A stretch of 48,359 nt of DNA from Enterobacterales bacterium. Its GTDB lineage: Bacteria > Pseudomonadota > Gammaproteobacteria > Enterobacterales > Enterobacteriaceae. The translations under genes and the position numbers were made by a program. The notes under the pieces were generated by a model. That model did not search any database. It saw nothing but the letters and a program-made list of their open reading frames with translations, and was not told the origin of the DNA. Below are positions 7,659 through 17,365 of the stretch, in pieces. The stretch lies in assembly GCA_015655145.1 (NCBI GenBank), contig JAATFO010000142.1, positions 1 to 48,359 of the forward strand, read 5' to 3'. How positions within the stretch are numbered: position 1 is the first letter of the stretch; every line of letters starts with the position of its first letter.

Positions 7659-8933
7659 ATGAAAAATAAATATGACGAAATTATTCGCAGTTTGCGAAAG
7701 CTCGTTTTACCTCGTTTGGATCTGGATAAGATCGAGCGTTTAATAAATGATCGTATTGCGTTGACCAAAGAGATCAGCAGCGTGATACAACAGATCAGTC
7801 TGGAAAGTAATCGCTATTTGCCGTCAGAAGAAACACAGAATCTGGCTGGCGCCATTGCTGATGAAATTAGTGGTGTTGGACCGTTACGTGACTTAATGGA
7901 TAACAACAATATCAGTGATATTCTGGTTAACGGACCAGATAATATTTTTGTTGAAATTGGTGGCAAACTGACCAAGACTGATAAGCGGTTCATTGATAAT
8001 CATCAATTGACCGAAATCGCTAAAAGACTGGTAGGGCGAGTTGGCCGGCGTATTGATGAATCACAACCGCTGGTTGATGCGCGTATGAGCGATGGTAGCC
8101 GTCTGAATGTGGTTATTAGTCCGGTTGCTCTTGATGGTACGTCAATTTCGATACGTAAATTCAGTAAAGTTTCCCGTACATTTTATGATCTGGTTGCATG
8201 GGGTGCAATGGATGAACGCATGGCGAATTTTCTTACCATTGCGGCCAAGTGCCAGATTAATATTGTTATTTCTGGTGGTACGGGTTCGGGTAAAACAACA
8301 CTACTCAATGCATTATCCCAACATATTAATAGTGATGAGCGAATTATTACACTGGAAGATGCGGCAGAATTAAAACTTCAGCAGCCACATGTTGTCAGGC
8401 TGGAAACGCGGATGGCGGGTGTGGAAAATAGTGGTCAGGTGACGATGCGTGATCTTATGGTGAATACGTTACGTATGCGTCCTGATCGTATTATTGTTGG
8501 GGAGTGTCGTGGAGGTGAAACCTTCGAGATGTTACAGGCAATGAATACCGGACACGATGGTTCAATGACCACATTACATGCTAACTCACCACGTGATGCG
8601 CTAGCGCGAATGGAAAATATGGTAATGATGGCGAACTTAAGCCTTCCGGTTGAAGCTATTCGGCGTAATATCAGCTCTGCTGTGCACATAATTATTCAGG
8701 CATCACGGCTTCATGATGGATCCAGAAAAATAACTTATATCAGTGAAATTATGGGTCAGGAAGGTGATGTCATTTCATTACAGGATATTTTTAACTTTAC
8801 TGTAGATAGCTCAACCAGTGGGGGAAAAATCTCCGGAAAATTTGTAACCTCTGGGTTATCTAAGCGCTCTGTCGTTTACCAGAAAGCCAAAGAGCATGGA
8901 TGTGAACACTTACTCAAAGATATCTTCAATTAA
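7659..8933 (+). CDS. tadA: Tad pilus motor ATPase TadA/CpaF
   Basis: TadA is a hexameric secretion ATPase of the VirB11/CpaF branch that powers pilus assembly from the cytoplasmic face of the inner membrane. The 424 residues include a Walker A motif GGTGSGKTT at 206-214, an Asp-box region RIITLEDAAEL, a Walker B-like segment RIIVGECRGGE and a His box TTLHANSP. All motifs needed for activity are intact. It is placed between tadZ and tadB with 2-3-base gaps, so the genes are surely co-transcribed. Confidence 0.96.
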   Translation: MKNKYDEIIRSLRKLVLPRLDLDKIERLINDRIALTKEISSVIQQISLESNRYLPSEETQNLAGAIADEISGVGPLRDLMDNNNISDILVNGPDNIFVEIGGKLTKTDKRFIDNHQLTEIAKRLVGRVGRRIDESQPLVDARMSDGSRLNVVISPVALDGTSISIRKFSKVSRTFYDLVAWGAMDERMANFLTIAAKCQINIVISGGTGSGKTTLLNALSQHINSDERIITLEDAAELKLQQPHVVRLETRMAGVENSGQVTMRDLMVNTLRMRPDRIIVGECRGGETFEMLQAMNTGHDGSMTTLHANSPRDALARMENMVMMANLSLPVEAIRRNISSAVHIIIQASRLHDGSRKITYISEIMGQEGDVISLQDIFNFTVDSSTSGGKISGKFVTSGLSKRSVVYQKAKEHGCEHLLKDIFN

Positions 8934-8935
8934 AA

Positions 8936-9868
8936 ATGAAAATACTTTTTAGTATTATCATATGCGTCAGCTTTATGTGCTTTTTCTTTATCATTAGGCG
9001 CAAAAAAATAACCAATATAGCGGTTTCTCATCGTGGTAATCGGCTCAAAAATCTTCGATCTTTATTAGGCGGTAAAGATAACGAAACTGCGCAGGACTCA
9101 TGGATTAAAACGCTTGGCTTATCTATTACAGGGAAAGTTTTTTCGGCAGTACAAGTTTTTAATGGCGGTAGTACGCCTTTATTTATCAGGAATTTGATGG
9201 TCCCTGTTGTTATTAGTTTGATGCTTATTTTAGTAAATAAAATGTATATTGGTTTCCCTGCGCACTGGATTGCTATTGCGGTGATACCAATAGCATTTAT
9301 GACCTGTTATGCCATTTTAAATAAGCGGAAACGCAAACAATTTAATATAGATTTCAGTGAAGCATTGACAACGCTGAGTGGTGCAATTTCTTCCGGGCGA
9401 ACTTTTCTCCAGGCAATGTCAGATTATGCCACATTAAGTGACAATGCTTTATCCAGGGAATTCGGGATTATTGGTCGCCGCCTGAACATGGGGGAAGATG
9501 CGGAGCAAGTTTTTTATGACTCATGGAAACGCTTCCCCTACAGAGAGTATTACTTTTTCATTGTGGCAATTTTGCTTAATATTCAGGGTGGTGGTCGCCT
9601 GAAAGAAGTGCTGATAAAGTTACAAAAAGCAATCTCAACAGGTATTGCCATGGAAAAGAAAATGCTGGCGATGACATCAGAAATGCGGATGGCAGCAAAA
9701 ATTACCGGGGCAATCCCTTTTGTCTTCTTAATTTTACTGAAGTTTATCAGTCCGGAAAATTTTGAATTCGTGTTATTTAACGAGTCAGGGAAAGTTATTC
9801 TCTATTACCTGCTGGGCAGTGAGCTTATCGGGATGTTGATTATCAAATTTTTGATGCGGGGGATGTAG
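8936..9868 (+). CDS. tadB: Tad inner-membrane platform protein TadB
   Basis: TadB is a GspF-type inner-membrane protein forming the platform together with TadC. The 310-residue protein has an N-terminal membrane anchor, two adjacent hydrophobic helices at about 90-130, a cytoplasmic T2SSF domain (SEALTTLSGAISSGRTFLQA onward) and C-terminal membrane helices. It starts 2 bases after tadA and ends 3 bases before tadC. Confidence 0.93.
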   Translation: MKILFSIIICVSFMCFFFIIRRKKITNIAVSHRGNRLKNLRSLLGGKDNETAQDSWIKTLGLSITGKVFSAVQVFNGGSTPLFIRNLMVPVVISLMLILVNKMYIGFPAHWIAIAVIPIAFMTCYAILNKRKRKQFNIDFSEALTTLSGAISSGRTFLQAMSDYATLSDNALSREFGIIGRRLNMGEDAEQVFYDSWKRFPYREYYFFIVAILLNIQGGGRLKEVLIKLQKAISTGIAMEKKMLAMTSEMRMAAKITGAIPFVFLILLKFISPENFEFVLFNESGKVILYYLLGSELIGMLIIKFLMRGM

Positions 9869-9871
9869 GCC

Positions 9872-10723
9872 ATGGTGATGAAGATGGCTATGGGAGCCTT
9901 TCTTGCTTTAGGTATTCTTTTTCTGGTTATGACCGTTTACCGGATGCAAAGAATTAAACGTTTTTCCATGATGTTAAACGCAGTCACGAAAAGCTCCAAA
10001 AATAATCATGTCCAGAAGTTGAAAGAACATCATGAAACAGAAATGGTGTTAGAAAAAGAAAATATATCGCTGAGTTATTTTCGTAAACTGGATAGTAATA
10101 GCAGCTACAAAATCGGGTTACTGCTGATCCTGATGTGCGGAACACTAGCCGCTAATGCTATATTTCAGCTTGAATTAGGTCGAAATGGTCTTGTTGCCGC
10201 CGGTGTCTTTTCATTGGTTTTTGCTATTGTGTTACCCGGTTTACTTCGTTCGATGTTTGTTAAACGACGTGTGCGCACATTAAGTTCTGAAATTCCCTGG
10301 CTGGTTGATTTATTGGCAATTTGTGTTCAGTGCGGAATGACGGTTGAAGTTTCATTCGCTTTTCTGAGTCAGAAAATGTCAGGGATAAACCCCGATTTTA
10401 CGCCTTTCCTCGACAGGTTGGTTAAACGAACAGATGTCAGTGGACTCAGTAGTGCGCTGAAGCAGTTTTATATTGAACTTCCTTCCGTCGAAACCAGAAT
10501 GCTATGTGCGGCGCTGGAACAAAGTCTACAATATGGTTCATCTTTATATGATCAACTTGTCACTCTGTCACGTGATATTCGGGAAGTTCAGTTGCTCGCT
10601 ACCGAGGAAAAGATTGGTAATCTTGGGGCAAAAATGAGTGTACCGCTCATTTTATTTTTCATGTTTCCTGTTGTCATAATTGTTGCTGCTCCTGGCGTAA
10701 TGAGGATATTTTCTGATGTTTAG
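9872..10723 (+). CDS. tadC: Tad inner-membrane platform protein TadC
   Basis: A second GspF-type membrane protein of 283 residues, paralogous to TadB. An N-terminal helix, two helices around 85-130, a T2SSF domain (WLVDLLAICVQCGMTVEVSF) and a C-terminal hydrophobic segment are visible. The last 8 bases overlap tadD, so the two are probably translationally coupled. Met codons at residues 1, 3 and 5 make the exact start uncertain by a few residues. Confidence 0.93.
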   Translation: MVMKMAMGAFLALGILFLVMTVYRMQRIKRFSMMLNAVTKSSKNNHVQKLKEHHETEMVLEKENISLSYFRKLDSNSSYKIGLLLILMCGTLAANAIFQLELGRNGLVAAGVFSLVFAIVLPGLLRSMFVKRRVRTLSSEIPWLVDLLAICVQCGMTVEVSFAFLSQKMSGINPDFTPFLDRLVKRTDVSGLSSALKQFYIELPSVETRMLCAALEQSLQYGSSLYDQLVTLSRDIREVQLLATEEKIGNLGAKMSVPLILFFMFPVVIIVAAPGVMRIFSDV

Positions 10724-11483
10724 AGCCTGTAAGTTAACGCGCTTTTTTCTGGTTGTTAGTCTGTTATTAGGTACGACTGCTTGCGTATCTGATAATTATC
10801 ATTACGATGAAAATCATTACATTAATCGTGGGGGGATCACCGAAAAAGAGCGCGTGCTGATAAAAGCGAAAAACTATAAAGGGTTGATCGCACTGAATCG
10901 TGACTCTTTGAAAAAGAGAGAAGACCCCGAGGTTAGACTCAGATTGTCAGAATATTATTATCTTGCTGGAGATTATAATGCTTCACTTCATTACCTGAAG
11001 ATATCGCTGCAAAAGAACCCTTCGGTGAAGGTTTACTTATTGCAAAGTAAAAATCTTTCCGCGCAGAAAAATCATCAGGGTGCTTTGAAATTTATTAATA
11101 TGGCGCTTAACAAAGAACCTGGAAACGCAGAAGGATTAAACTTGCGCGGGATTATCCTGGCTGAAACAGGTGATATGACCGGTGCATTAAAATCGTTTGA
11201 TTTGGCGCGTAATGCATTTTACCCTGAAGAAAAAGTTGTTAATAATATTGCACTGGTTTACATTACGCAGCGAAAATACCCACAAGCGGTACAGTTGTTA
11301 TTGCCTGTTTATCTTCGTGGTTATAGGAATGAGCGCCTTACGCACAACCTGATATTTGCACTGGTAAAAACCGGCGATTTACGCTACGCCAGAGAAATCA
11401 TTAAGCGGGAAAACATCACGCGCCATTCTGATATGCTGGTATCTTCTTTGTTTGAAGTTGAAAGTAATTTACCCTCCATTTAA
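10716..11483 (+). CDS. tadD: TadD, TPR-containing outer-membrane lipoprotein
   Basis: TadD is a pilotin-like lipoprotein required for assembly of the Tad secretin. The 255-residue protein starts with a lipoprotein signal whose lipobox is LGTTAC, lipidated at C23. Residues about 60-200 contain at least three TPR-like units (for example ALKFINMALNKEPGNAEGL). It overlaps tadC by 8 bases and is followed by a 40-base gap to tadE. Confidence 0.92.
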   Translation: MFRACKLTRFFLVVSLLLGTTACVSDNYHYDENHYINRGGITEKERVLIKAKNYKGLIALNRDSLKKREDPEVRLRLSEYYYLAGDYNASLHYLKISLQKNPSVKVYLLQSKNLSAQKNHQGALKFINMALNKEPGNAEGLNLRGIILAETGDMTGALKSFDLARNAFYPEEKVVNNIALVYITQRKYPQAVQLLLPVYLRGYRNERLTHNLIFALVKTGDLRYAREIIKRENITRHSDMLVSSLFEVESNLPSI

Positions 11484-11523
11484 ATGGCCTGGTTTCTGAT
11501 TTGCGATTTTATGGAAGGTTTTT

Positions 11524-12072
11524 ATGCAATCGATTAATTTAATGTTTTTGCGAAAATGTCTGAGAAAAATAAAGGGAATAATAGCCCATGAAGAGGGTGT
11601 GGTTGCCATTGAATTTTCATTTATTTCAGTTATATTTATTTTTATGATATTTCTTGTGGTGGAAATTAATCGTTATATTTTTGTTTCATCGGCCATTGAT
11701 TTAACGTTATCTGAGGCAGCGCAAATCAGCTCAAGACAATCGTCCAGTACCACTGATTATGCTCAGATGTTTAAGAAAAATGTGGAAGAACAGAGTAAAT
11801 TATGGGTGTTTTTTATTGATGAAAAGAACATTCATGCTACTGTGCGTTTTTGTGATAGTGTACAAAAAATAATTAATGATGGTTGCCAGTCTACAACTTC
11901 AGATAATAAAGTTCTGGCGGTGTATCAGATAGAGTATGATTATGAGCCACTTATTTTTAATGGCTCTGTTCCCGGTGCGGGTAAATTGATTTCTGCGTTA
12001 AGAACGTCATTGTCACGCAGTCTAATTTATGTACAGGAATATGAAAAGGATGATATTTTTAAAGACATTTAA
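11524..12072 (+). CDS. tadE: TadE-type pseudopilin
   Basis: A 182-residue minor pseudopilin. The prepilin-like motif is G25 followed by VVAIEFSF, with Glu at +5, and a hydrophobic helix to about residue 47. TadV should process it. Two cysteines about ten residues apart (VRFCDS and DGCQS) probably form a disulfide in the periplasm. GGAAGG precedes the start. Its 3' end overlaps tadF by up to 44 bases. Confidence 0.9.
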   Translation: MQSINLMFLRKCLRKIKGIIAHEEGVVAIEFSFISVIFIFMIFLVVEINRYIFVSSAIDLTLSEAAQISSRQSSSTTDYAQMFKKNVEEQSKLWVFFIDEKNIHATVRFCDSVQKIINDGCQSTTSDNKVLAVYQIEYDYEPLIFNGSVPGAGKLISALRTSLSRSLIYVQEYEKDDIFKDI

Positions 12073-12649
12073 AAAGTTAATAAGGCTGACTTTAAAAGCA
12101 TTTACCAATACGTCTGGTGTGGTGGTGGTCGAAGCGGCGATAATATTTTCTTTTATCTCAGTACTGTGCGTTGGTGCACTTGATTATGGTTTTTATCTGG
12201 TGTGGAAAGGTAAAATTGAACGCGTTAATCATTCTATAACCTCGGTCCTTCGGGAAAGAACGACACTTTATGATGGCAATGAAACCATTACGCAAGCACA
12301 CGTTAGTCAATTATTTTCTTTGACTAAGAAAATTACAGGTAATAAAACAATGACTGAAAATGCTTGCCTGACTGTTGAATTTATTTTATTTGATGAAAAA
12401 TATGAATATAAAAAAATAAAAACGTATGGAATTCTTTATGATGGTAAAAAAAACTGCAAGTCTGCTCCTCTCCGGAAGCTAACGGATCTGGTTGATTTGT
12501 CGCCTAAAAGTATCCGTCTGCGCTGGATGCCAATCTATCAGGTGACGCTTAGCCATCCAGTGCCTCAGGGGACATTACATTATCTTTTGAAAAATGTTGG
12601 TGCAATTCCTGATAATGTGGTGGTATCCAATGTTGCTTTGCCGCGTTAA
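12041..12649 (+). CDS. tadF: TadF-type pseudopilin
   Basis: This TadE-like pseudopilin has about 202 residues and follows tadE as in other tad loci. The processing motif is Gly followed by VVVVEAAI with Glu at +5, then a hydrophobic helix. A pair of cysteines (NACLT and KNCKS) is present in the periplasmic part. Three ATGs (12029, 12041, 12050) are possible. None has an ideally spaced ribosome-binding site; AGGA at 12035-12038 suits the last two. All begin inside tadE, so translation is probably coupled. Confidence 0.87.
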   Translation: MKRMIFLKTFKKLIRLTLKAFTNTSGVVVVEAAIIFSFISVLCVGALDYGFYLVWKGKIERVNHSITSVLRERTTLYDGNETITQAHVSQLFSLTKKITGNKTMTENACLTVEFILFDEKYEYKKIKTYGILYDGKKNCKSAPLRKLTDLVDLSPKSIRLRWMPIYQVTLSHPVPQGTLHYLLKNVGAIPDNVVVSNVALPR

Positions 12650-13064
12650 AATTTTTGCCCGTTTATTTATTTTTCCGGTTTATTCATTGTGTTTTATTTT
12701 TCTGATTATTGTTTTTTCTGTTAAACCTGTGTTCGGCGTAAAGGTTAAGGAAAAGAGAAAGGAAAAAGTGGCGGTTGTTGTTTTTATTAATTCCGCTATT
12801 CTGCAGCAAAATGCACTGCTGCATGAAATTAATCAACAAATTTTTTATAGTAAGACACTGCAAAACAGTATGGATGTGACGGTGGTGGATATTAACCCCC
12901 GGGCGAAAGTTATTTCTACAACGATAAACTATGTTAATGATAAAAAAGGTATCTGGTTAGAAAAATACCGTCCGGTCGATATCCCCGCTGTTTATTGTCA
13001 GAAAGGGAAAAAAATTATGTACAGAACCATGATTTCTGCACAGGAGATAAGAACATGTCTGTGA
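12630..13064 (+). CDS. Unnamed exported protein between tadF and tadG
   Basis: I do not recognise this 144-residue protein as a named Tad component. It starts inside tadF and ends inside tadG, so it is an integral part of the operon. An N-terminal hydrophobic signal (about residues 8-36, ending VFG) directs it to the periplasm. The rest has a thioredoxin-fold look: strand VAVVVFIN, helix, strand MDVTVVDI, then DIPAVYC resembling a cis-proline strand, then a helix ending RTCL. This pattern resembles small TrbC/ICE-type periplasmic proteins, by eye only. It has no CxxC redox motif; two cysteines lie in the last 30 residues. An alternative ATG at 12594 is less likely because the extension is not signal-like. 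Confidence 0.7.
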   Translation: MLLCRVKIFARLFIFPVYSLCFIFLIIVFSVKPVFGVKVKEKRKEKVAVVVFINSAILQQNALLHEINQQIFYSKTLQNSMDVTVVDINPRAKVISTTINYVNDKKGIWLEKYRPVDIPAVYCQKGKKIMYRTMISAQEIRTCL

Positions 13065-14725
13065 TGTCTCTTGTTATCCGAAAAATTAACCATGTAATAC
13101 ATGGTCAGCGCGGAGCCCTTGCTCCCGCGTTTGCTATTATTCTCCCTATTTTGTTAAGCCTGATGGCTCTGGGGCTGGATGGCGCGAATGGGCTTTATCA
13201 GAAAGCCCGTCTTTCTGATGCCATGGATGAAGCCGCTTTGGCTGTCGCCTCGTCCGGGAAAACCAATACAACTGTTGAGGAAAGTAACAACAGTAAAGCA
13301 CTGGTTAAAGCTTATCTTAATTATTATATTCCTTCGATGACCCGAGAACCTATTATTACTTTTAGTTCGCAGAGTTCAGATGAGGATGCTAATGACGGTT
13401 TAAAGTATATTGATTATCATATGGGGGCATCCGTTTATGTTCCGGCGGTTTTTGATGTTGGGACGTTCCCGGGTTTTGATCATGAAATTCAAATAGGGAC
13501 CCATGATAAAAAAGTTCGTAAATTTAGTGCATTGCCAGCTGATTATGTTTTTGTTGTTGATTTCTCTACATCCCAGGCTGGCACACCAATGAAAATTTTA
13601 AAAAGTGTAGTCAAAGAAATTACTGAGTTTGCGATCGAAAATAATAAAAACTCGAAAATTGCTATTGTCCCATTTAGTACCGGGGTCTCTGTTAAGCTGC
13701 CTGGTGTTAATGAACGCGGCGGAGAGCGCGCTGGCTGTTCGGTGTTGTTTGTTCCAAATAAAGATTATGACATTAATTATGAATTCTGGTCTGATAAATA
13801 TGTTGGCCGGCATTCTACATATCCAGCCAGAATGTATTATATGGATTACTGGCGTTACTATTATTATTATCATTATGTCAGAGCATCAGCACCCGCAATG
13901 ACTGTAGCTAATATGCAAAGCCAGTGGTGTGTAAAAAATGCAAAGTATGGTACTTTAGAAGGTGTCTGGCAATATACTTGCAAAACAAATGAGTACCCTC
14001 ATACGGATATTTTTTCAGCCGCTTCGCAACGTATTATAAAAAGTGAATATGATAAGGCTTATCGTGTTCAATCGGAACAGAATTCATATTTAACCATTGA
14101 ACATGATAAGGCGATCAATTATGAAGCAACGCTAGAACAAATGTTTTCGGAGGAGGCGATAAAAACATTTGTTATGCCATGGGCCGGGATGCAGGATTCT
14201 GCTTATCGTGCTTATAATCGCATGTGTCATCAGGCTGGCTGGTATAATCATACTTCGGGTAATAGCCTTGTTAAGGCAACAGTTCGATCCTGGCTGATCG
14301 AACTCACCAATGACTTGCAAGTGCTTGCCGGGTTCCAGGATATGTGGCAACAAGGGTGGACGCATATTTCCTCCGGCCTTATTCGCTCGGTACCGGTTAT
14401 GATGAAAGGTCGAAATAAGCGAAAAGTTTTTATTTTAATGTCTGATGGTTCCGATAGCAGTGGCCCGGCGAAGGTTACTGATAAATGGCTGACAAAATAT
14501 AATTTGTGTGAAAAAATCCGTGAAGGTATTGTTGAAAGAAAAGAGACCAATACCAAAAAAGTTGAAATCTATTATATTTCAACCACCGTCAGTGCCAGCC
14601 GGGTTAAATTTTGGGCGGATAACTGTACTGGTCAGGGGCGGTCAATCACCTCAAGTGATCGTGATAGTTTGATCAGTGTGATTAAAGGGATAATGTCCGA
14701 CGAAACCGGTCACTTTTCTGGCTAA
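13055..14725 (+). CDS. tadG: TadG-like pilus protein with vWA domain
   Basis: TadG is the large TadE-like protein at the end of tad operons. The ATG at 13055 (556 residues) is chosen for AGGAG 9 bases upstream; the frame is open back to 12995 within the previous gene. An N-terminal hydrophobic helix follows QRGALAPAF (about 18-45). A von Willebrand A domain starts near 160 with a MIDAS-like DFSTS (D169, S171, S173). A large insertion after residue 230 contains a striking tyrosine-rich run at about 260-275 (9 Tyr in 16 residues) and several cysteines. VFILMSDGSD further on is the second vWA metal-site strand. It ends the operon. Confidence 0.9.
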   Translation: MSVMSLVIRKINHVIHGQRGALAPAFAIILPILLSLMALGLDGANGLYQKARLSDAMDEAALAVASSGKTNTTVEESNNSKALVKAYLNYYIPSMTREPIITFSSQSSDEDANDGLKYIDYHMGASVYVPAVFDVGTFPGFDHEIQIGTHDKKVRKFSALPADYVFVVDFSTSQAGTPMKILKSVVKEITEFAIENNKNSKIAIVPFSTGVSVKLPGVNERGGERAGCSVLFVPNKDYDINYEFWSDKYVGRHSTYPARMYYMDYWRYYYYYHYVRASAPAMTVANMQSQWCVKNAKYGTLEGVWQYTCKTNEYPHTDIFSAASQRIIKSEYDKAYRVQSEQNSYLTIEHDKAINYEATLEQMFSEEAIKTFVMPWAGMQDSAYRAYNRMCHQAGWYNHTSGNSLVKATVRSWLIELTNDLQVLAGFQDMWQQGWTHISSGLIRSVPVMMKGRNKRKVFILMSDGSDSSGPAKVTDKWLTKYNLCEKIREGIVERKETNTKKVEIYYISTTVSASRVKFWADNCTGQGRSITSSDRDSLISVIKGIMSDETGHFSG

Positions 14726-14819
14726 CAGCTGATACCCCGCCAGTGCATCCTGTTGATTGTGCCTGGCGGTTTCCCTGCAAACCATGACCCACGGGTGTGT
14801 TTCTTGCTCCACAGGCAGT

Positions 14820-14845
14820 AACGGCACAGACAATCATGTGCCGTT
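14820..14845. terminator. Hairpin between convergent tadG and queD
   Basis: AACGGCACA (14820-14828) and TGTGCCGTT (14837-14845) form a perfect 9-bp stem with an 8-base loop between the two convergent genes. Neither strand has a T run, so it could serve either transcript weakly. Confidence 0.45.
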
Positions 14846-14897
14846 GTCGTTCTGGACTGGTGGCCGATTTTGCCCCGGGTCGGAAACGCGGGCATTG

Positions 14898-15260
14898 TTA
14901 TTCGCCGTGATAGATGCAGCCAGCGGTACAGGTTTCTTTAACCTGTACCGCGCTCAACAGGGGCAACACAGGACGCAGATTATCCCAAATCCATTTTGCC
15001 AGTACTTCGCTGGTCGGATTCTCAAGGCCTGGAATATCATTGAGATAATAATGATCAAGGCGATCATAAAGTGGTTTAAATATCGCTTTAAGCTCGGCGA
15101 AATCCATGACCCAGCCGCTATGCACTGAGACTTCTCCCGTAATTTCAAGACGAACCACAAAAGAATGGCCGTGCAGGCGTCCGCATTTATGTCCTTCAGG
15201 CACATGGGGCAGGCGGTGCGCCGCTTCGAACTGGAAATCTTTAAACAGCGTGGTGACCAT
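14898..15260 (-). CDS. queD: 6-carboxy-5,6,7,8-tetrahydropterin synthase QueD
   Basis: QueD converts 7,8-dihydroneopterin triphosphate to 6-carboxytetrahydropterin, the second step to queuosine; its product is the substrate of QueE. The 120-residue protein is nearly identical in layout to E. coli QueD. Zinc ligands H15, H30 and H32 and catalytic C26 in [10 protein letters not shown] are all present, and the C-terminal [10 protein letters not shown] segment is conserved. It is divergent from cysJ, the same neighbour as in E. coli. Confidence 0.97.
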   Translation of the reverse strand: MVTTLFKDFQFEAAHRLPHVPEGHKCGRLHGHSFVVRLEITGEVSVHSGWVMDFAELKAIFKPLYDRLDHYYLNDIPGLENPTSEVLAKWIWDNLRPVLPLLSAVQVKETCTAGCIYHGE

Positions 15261-15559
15261 CGTTACCTTCTTTCTTTAATACTGTACAAAAACCGGCGAA
15301 GTCTACCGGAAAACACCTTTTTTCGCACTCGTTTCGCGCGGGTTGTACATCATTGTGCGCCGGTGAGGATTGTATTTAAACCAACGTATTGATTTAAGAA
15401 AACTTTATCAATCTATTAGACTGTTTGATCTTACCGGAAAAAAAGGTTAGTCGTTTTGGTTATTAATTATTTCTAACCTTTATTTAGTGGTTATTATGGG
15501 GCTCGGTAACCTACCTTTCTCTGTTAACCCGGACGACTGATACTGGAATTTTCAACGTA
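15261..15559. promoter_or_regulatory. Divergent queD/cysJIH promoter region
   Basis: No gene is visible. The cysJ-proximal part (about 15410-15510) is AT-rich, with repeated TTA/TAACC blocks and a TTATTAT sequence about 60 bases before cysJ. In E. coli the cysJIH promoter is activated by CysB with N-acetylserine; CysB sites are degenerate, so this is inference from gene identity and base composition. The cysJ start lacks a clear ribosome-binding site. Confidence 0.45.
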
Positions 15560-17365
15560 ATGACGACTCAGGCTACGCCAGGCTTTCCGTTGCCACTAAA
15601 CCCGGAACAATTTGCACGCTTACAGACCGCGATCCACGATTTTTCGCCGACGCAACTGGCGTGGCTTTCTGGCTATTTCTGGGGGATGAGCAATCAGGCA
15701 CCAGGTAGTCAGATCGGCAGTACGCCAATGTCCGCGGAAGTCATCATGATAACGGTGCTTTCCGCCTCACAAACCGGTAATGCGCGTCGCCTCGCGGAAC
15801 ACCTGCGCGATGATTTGCTGGCCGCAAGTTTGGATGTCAAGCTGGTGAATGCGGGTGATTATAAGTTTAAACAAATTGCCCAGGAAAAACTGTTGGTGAT
15901 CGTCACGTCGACACAAGGCGAAGGTGAACCGCCGGAAGAGGCTGTGGCGCTGCATAAATTCCTGATGTCGAAAAAAGCACCGAAACTGACGGATACGGCG
16001 TTTGCGGTGTTCGGTCTTGGCGATACCTCTTATGAATTTTTTAGTCAGGCGGGTAAAGATTTCGACGCTAAGCTGGCGGAACTGGGTGGCGAGCGGTTAC
16101 TGGAACGGGTTGATGCCGATGTTGGATATGCAGCGGATGCCGGGAAATGGCGTCAGCAGATAGTCGCCATCCTGAAGAAACGCATACCGGATGCTTCCTC
16201 CCCACTGGCAGCGGCAACACCCGTCTACCGGGAAAATGCGGTTTTAACCAGTCCGTACAGTAAAGAAGCGCCATTAACGGCCAGTTTTGCGCTGAATCAA
16301 AAGATAACTGGCCGTGGCTCCGACAAAGATGTGCGCCACATTGAAATTGATTTGGGCGATTCGGGGTTGCATTACCAGCCGGGCGATGCGCTTGGTGTCT
16401 GGTATGAAAATGATCCACAACTGGTACAGGAACTGATGGATCTGTTGTGGTTGAAAGGCGATGAGCCGGTTGTGATGAATGGCGTGATGTTACCGCTGGC
16501 GGAAGTACTGCAAAAACAGGTTGAACTGACAGTTAACACGCCTCAAATAGTTGAGCAGTTTGCCCACTTATCACGCAATGAACCGCTGTTAGCGCTGATA
16601 GCGGATAAAGCCGCATTACAGCACTATGCACAAACCACGCCGATTGTTGATATGGCGCGTTACTCCCCAACGGAACTGAATGCGGAACAATTGATCGCAT
16701 TGCTGCGTCCGTTGACTCCGCGGCTCTATTCGATTGCCTCATCGCAGGCTGAAACCGAAACCGAAGTGCATATTACCGTTGGTGTGGTGCGTTATGACAT
16801 TGAGGGCCGAGCACGTGCTGGCGGCGCTTCCAGCTATCTGGCTGACCGCCTGGAGGAAGACGGCGAGATTCGAGTTTTTATTGAACATAATGACAATTTT
16901 CGTTTACCCGTTAACCCGGAGACCGCAGTGATTATGATTGGTCCGGGTACGGGGATCGCGCCGTTCCGCGCTTTTATGCAACAGCGAGCTAATGACGGGG
17001 CGACGGGTAAAAACTGGTTGTTTTTCGGCAACCCGCATTTTACCGAAGATTTTTTGTATCAGGTTGAGTGGCAGAAATATGTCAAAGACGGCGTGTTGAC
17101 CCACATTGATTTAGCCTGGTCTCGCGACCAGGAACATAAAATATACGTACAAGATAAGATCCGCGAACAAGGTGCGGAGGTGTGGCGCTGGATTGCTGCG
17201 GGCGCGCACATTTACGTCTGCGGCGATGCGAATCGCATGGCGAAAGACGTTGAGCAGGCATTACTGGAAGTGGTTGCCGAACACGGTGGCATGGACACCG
17301 AAACGGCGGACGAATTTTTAAGTGAGCTGCGCATTGAGCGCCGTTATCAGCGAGATGTGTACTAA
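15560..17365 (+). CDS. cysJ: Sulfite reductase flavoprotein alpha subunit CysJ
   Basis: CysJ passes electrons from NADPH through FAD and FMN to the CysI hemoprotein, which reduces sulfite to sulfide. At 601 residues it is two longer than E. coli CysJ. The flavodoxin-like FMN domain (about 64-200; [22 protein letters not shown]) is followed by an FAD-binding domain ([21 protein letters not shown]) and an NADPH domain ([29 protein letters not shown]), ending RRYQRDVY. The stop overlaps the cysI start by one base (TAATG). Confidence 0.97.
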   Translation: MTTQATPGFPLPLNPEQFARLQTAIHDFSPTQLAWLSGYFWGMSNQAPGSQIGSTPMSAEVIMITVLSASQTGNARRLAEHLRDDLLAASLDVKLVNAGDYKFKQIAQEKLLVIVTSTQGEGEPPEEAVALHKFLMSKKAPKLTDTAFAVFGLGDTSYEFFSQAGKDFDAKLAELGGERLLERVDADVGYAADAGKWRQQIVAILKKRIPDASSPLAAATPVYRENAVLTSPYSKEAPLTASFALNQKITGRGSDKDVRHIEIDLGDSGLHYQPGDALGVWYENDPQLVQELMDLLWLKGDEPVVMNGVMLPLAEVLQKQVELTVNTPQIVEQFAHLSRNEPLLALIADKAALQHYAQTTPIVDMARYSPTELNAEQLIALLRPLTPRLYSIASSQAETETEVHITVGVVRYDIEGRARAGGASSYLADRLEEDGEIRVFIEHNDNFRLPVNPETAVIMIGPGTGIAPFRAFMQQRANDGATGKNWLFFGNPHFTEDFLYQVEWQKYVKDGVLTHIDLAWSRDQEHKIYVQDKIREQGAEVWRWIAAGAHIYVCGDANRMAKDVEQALLEVVAEHGGMDTETADEFLSELRIERRYQRDVY

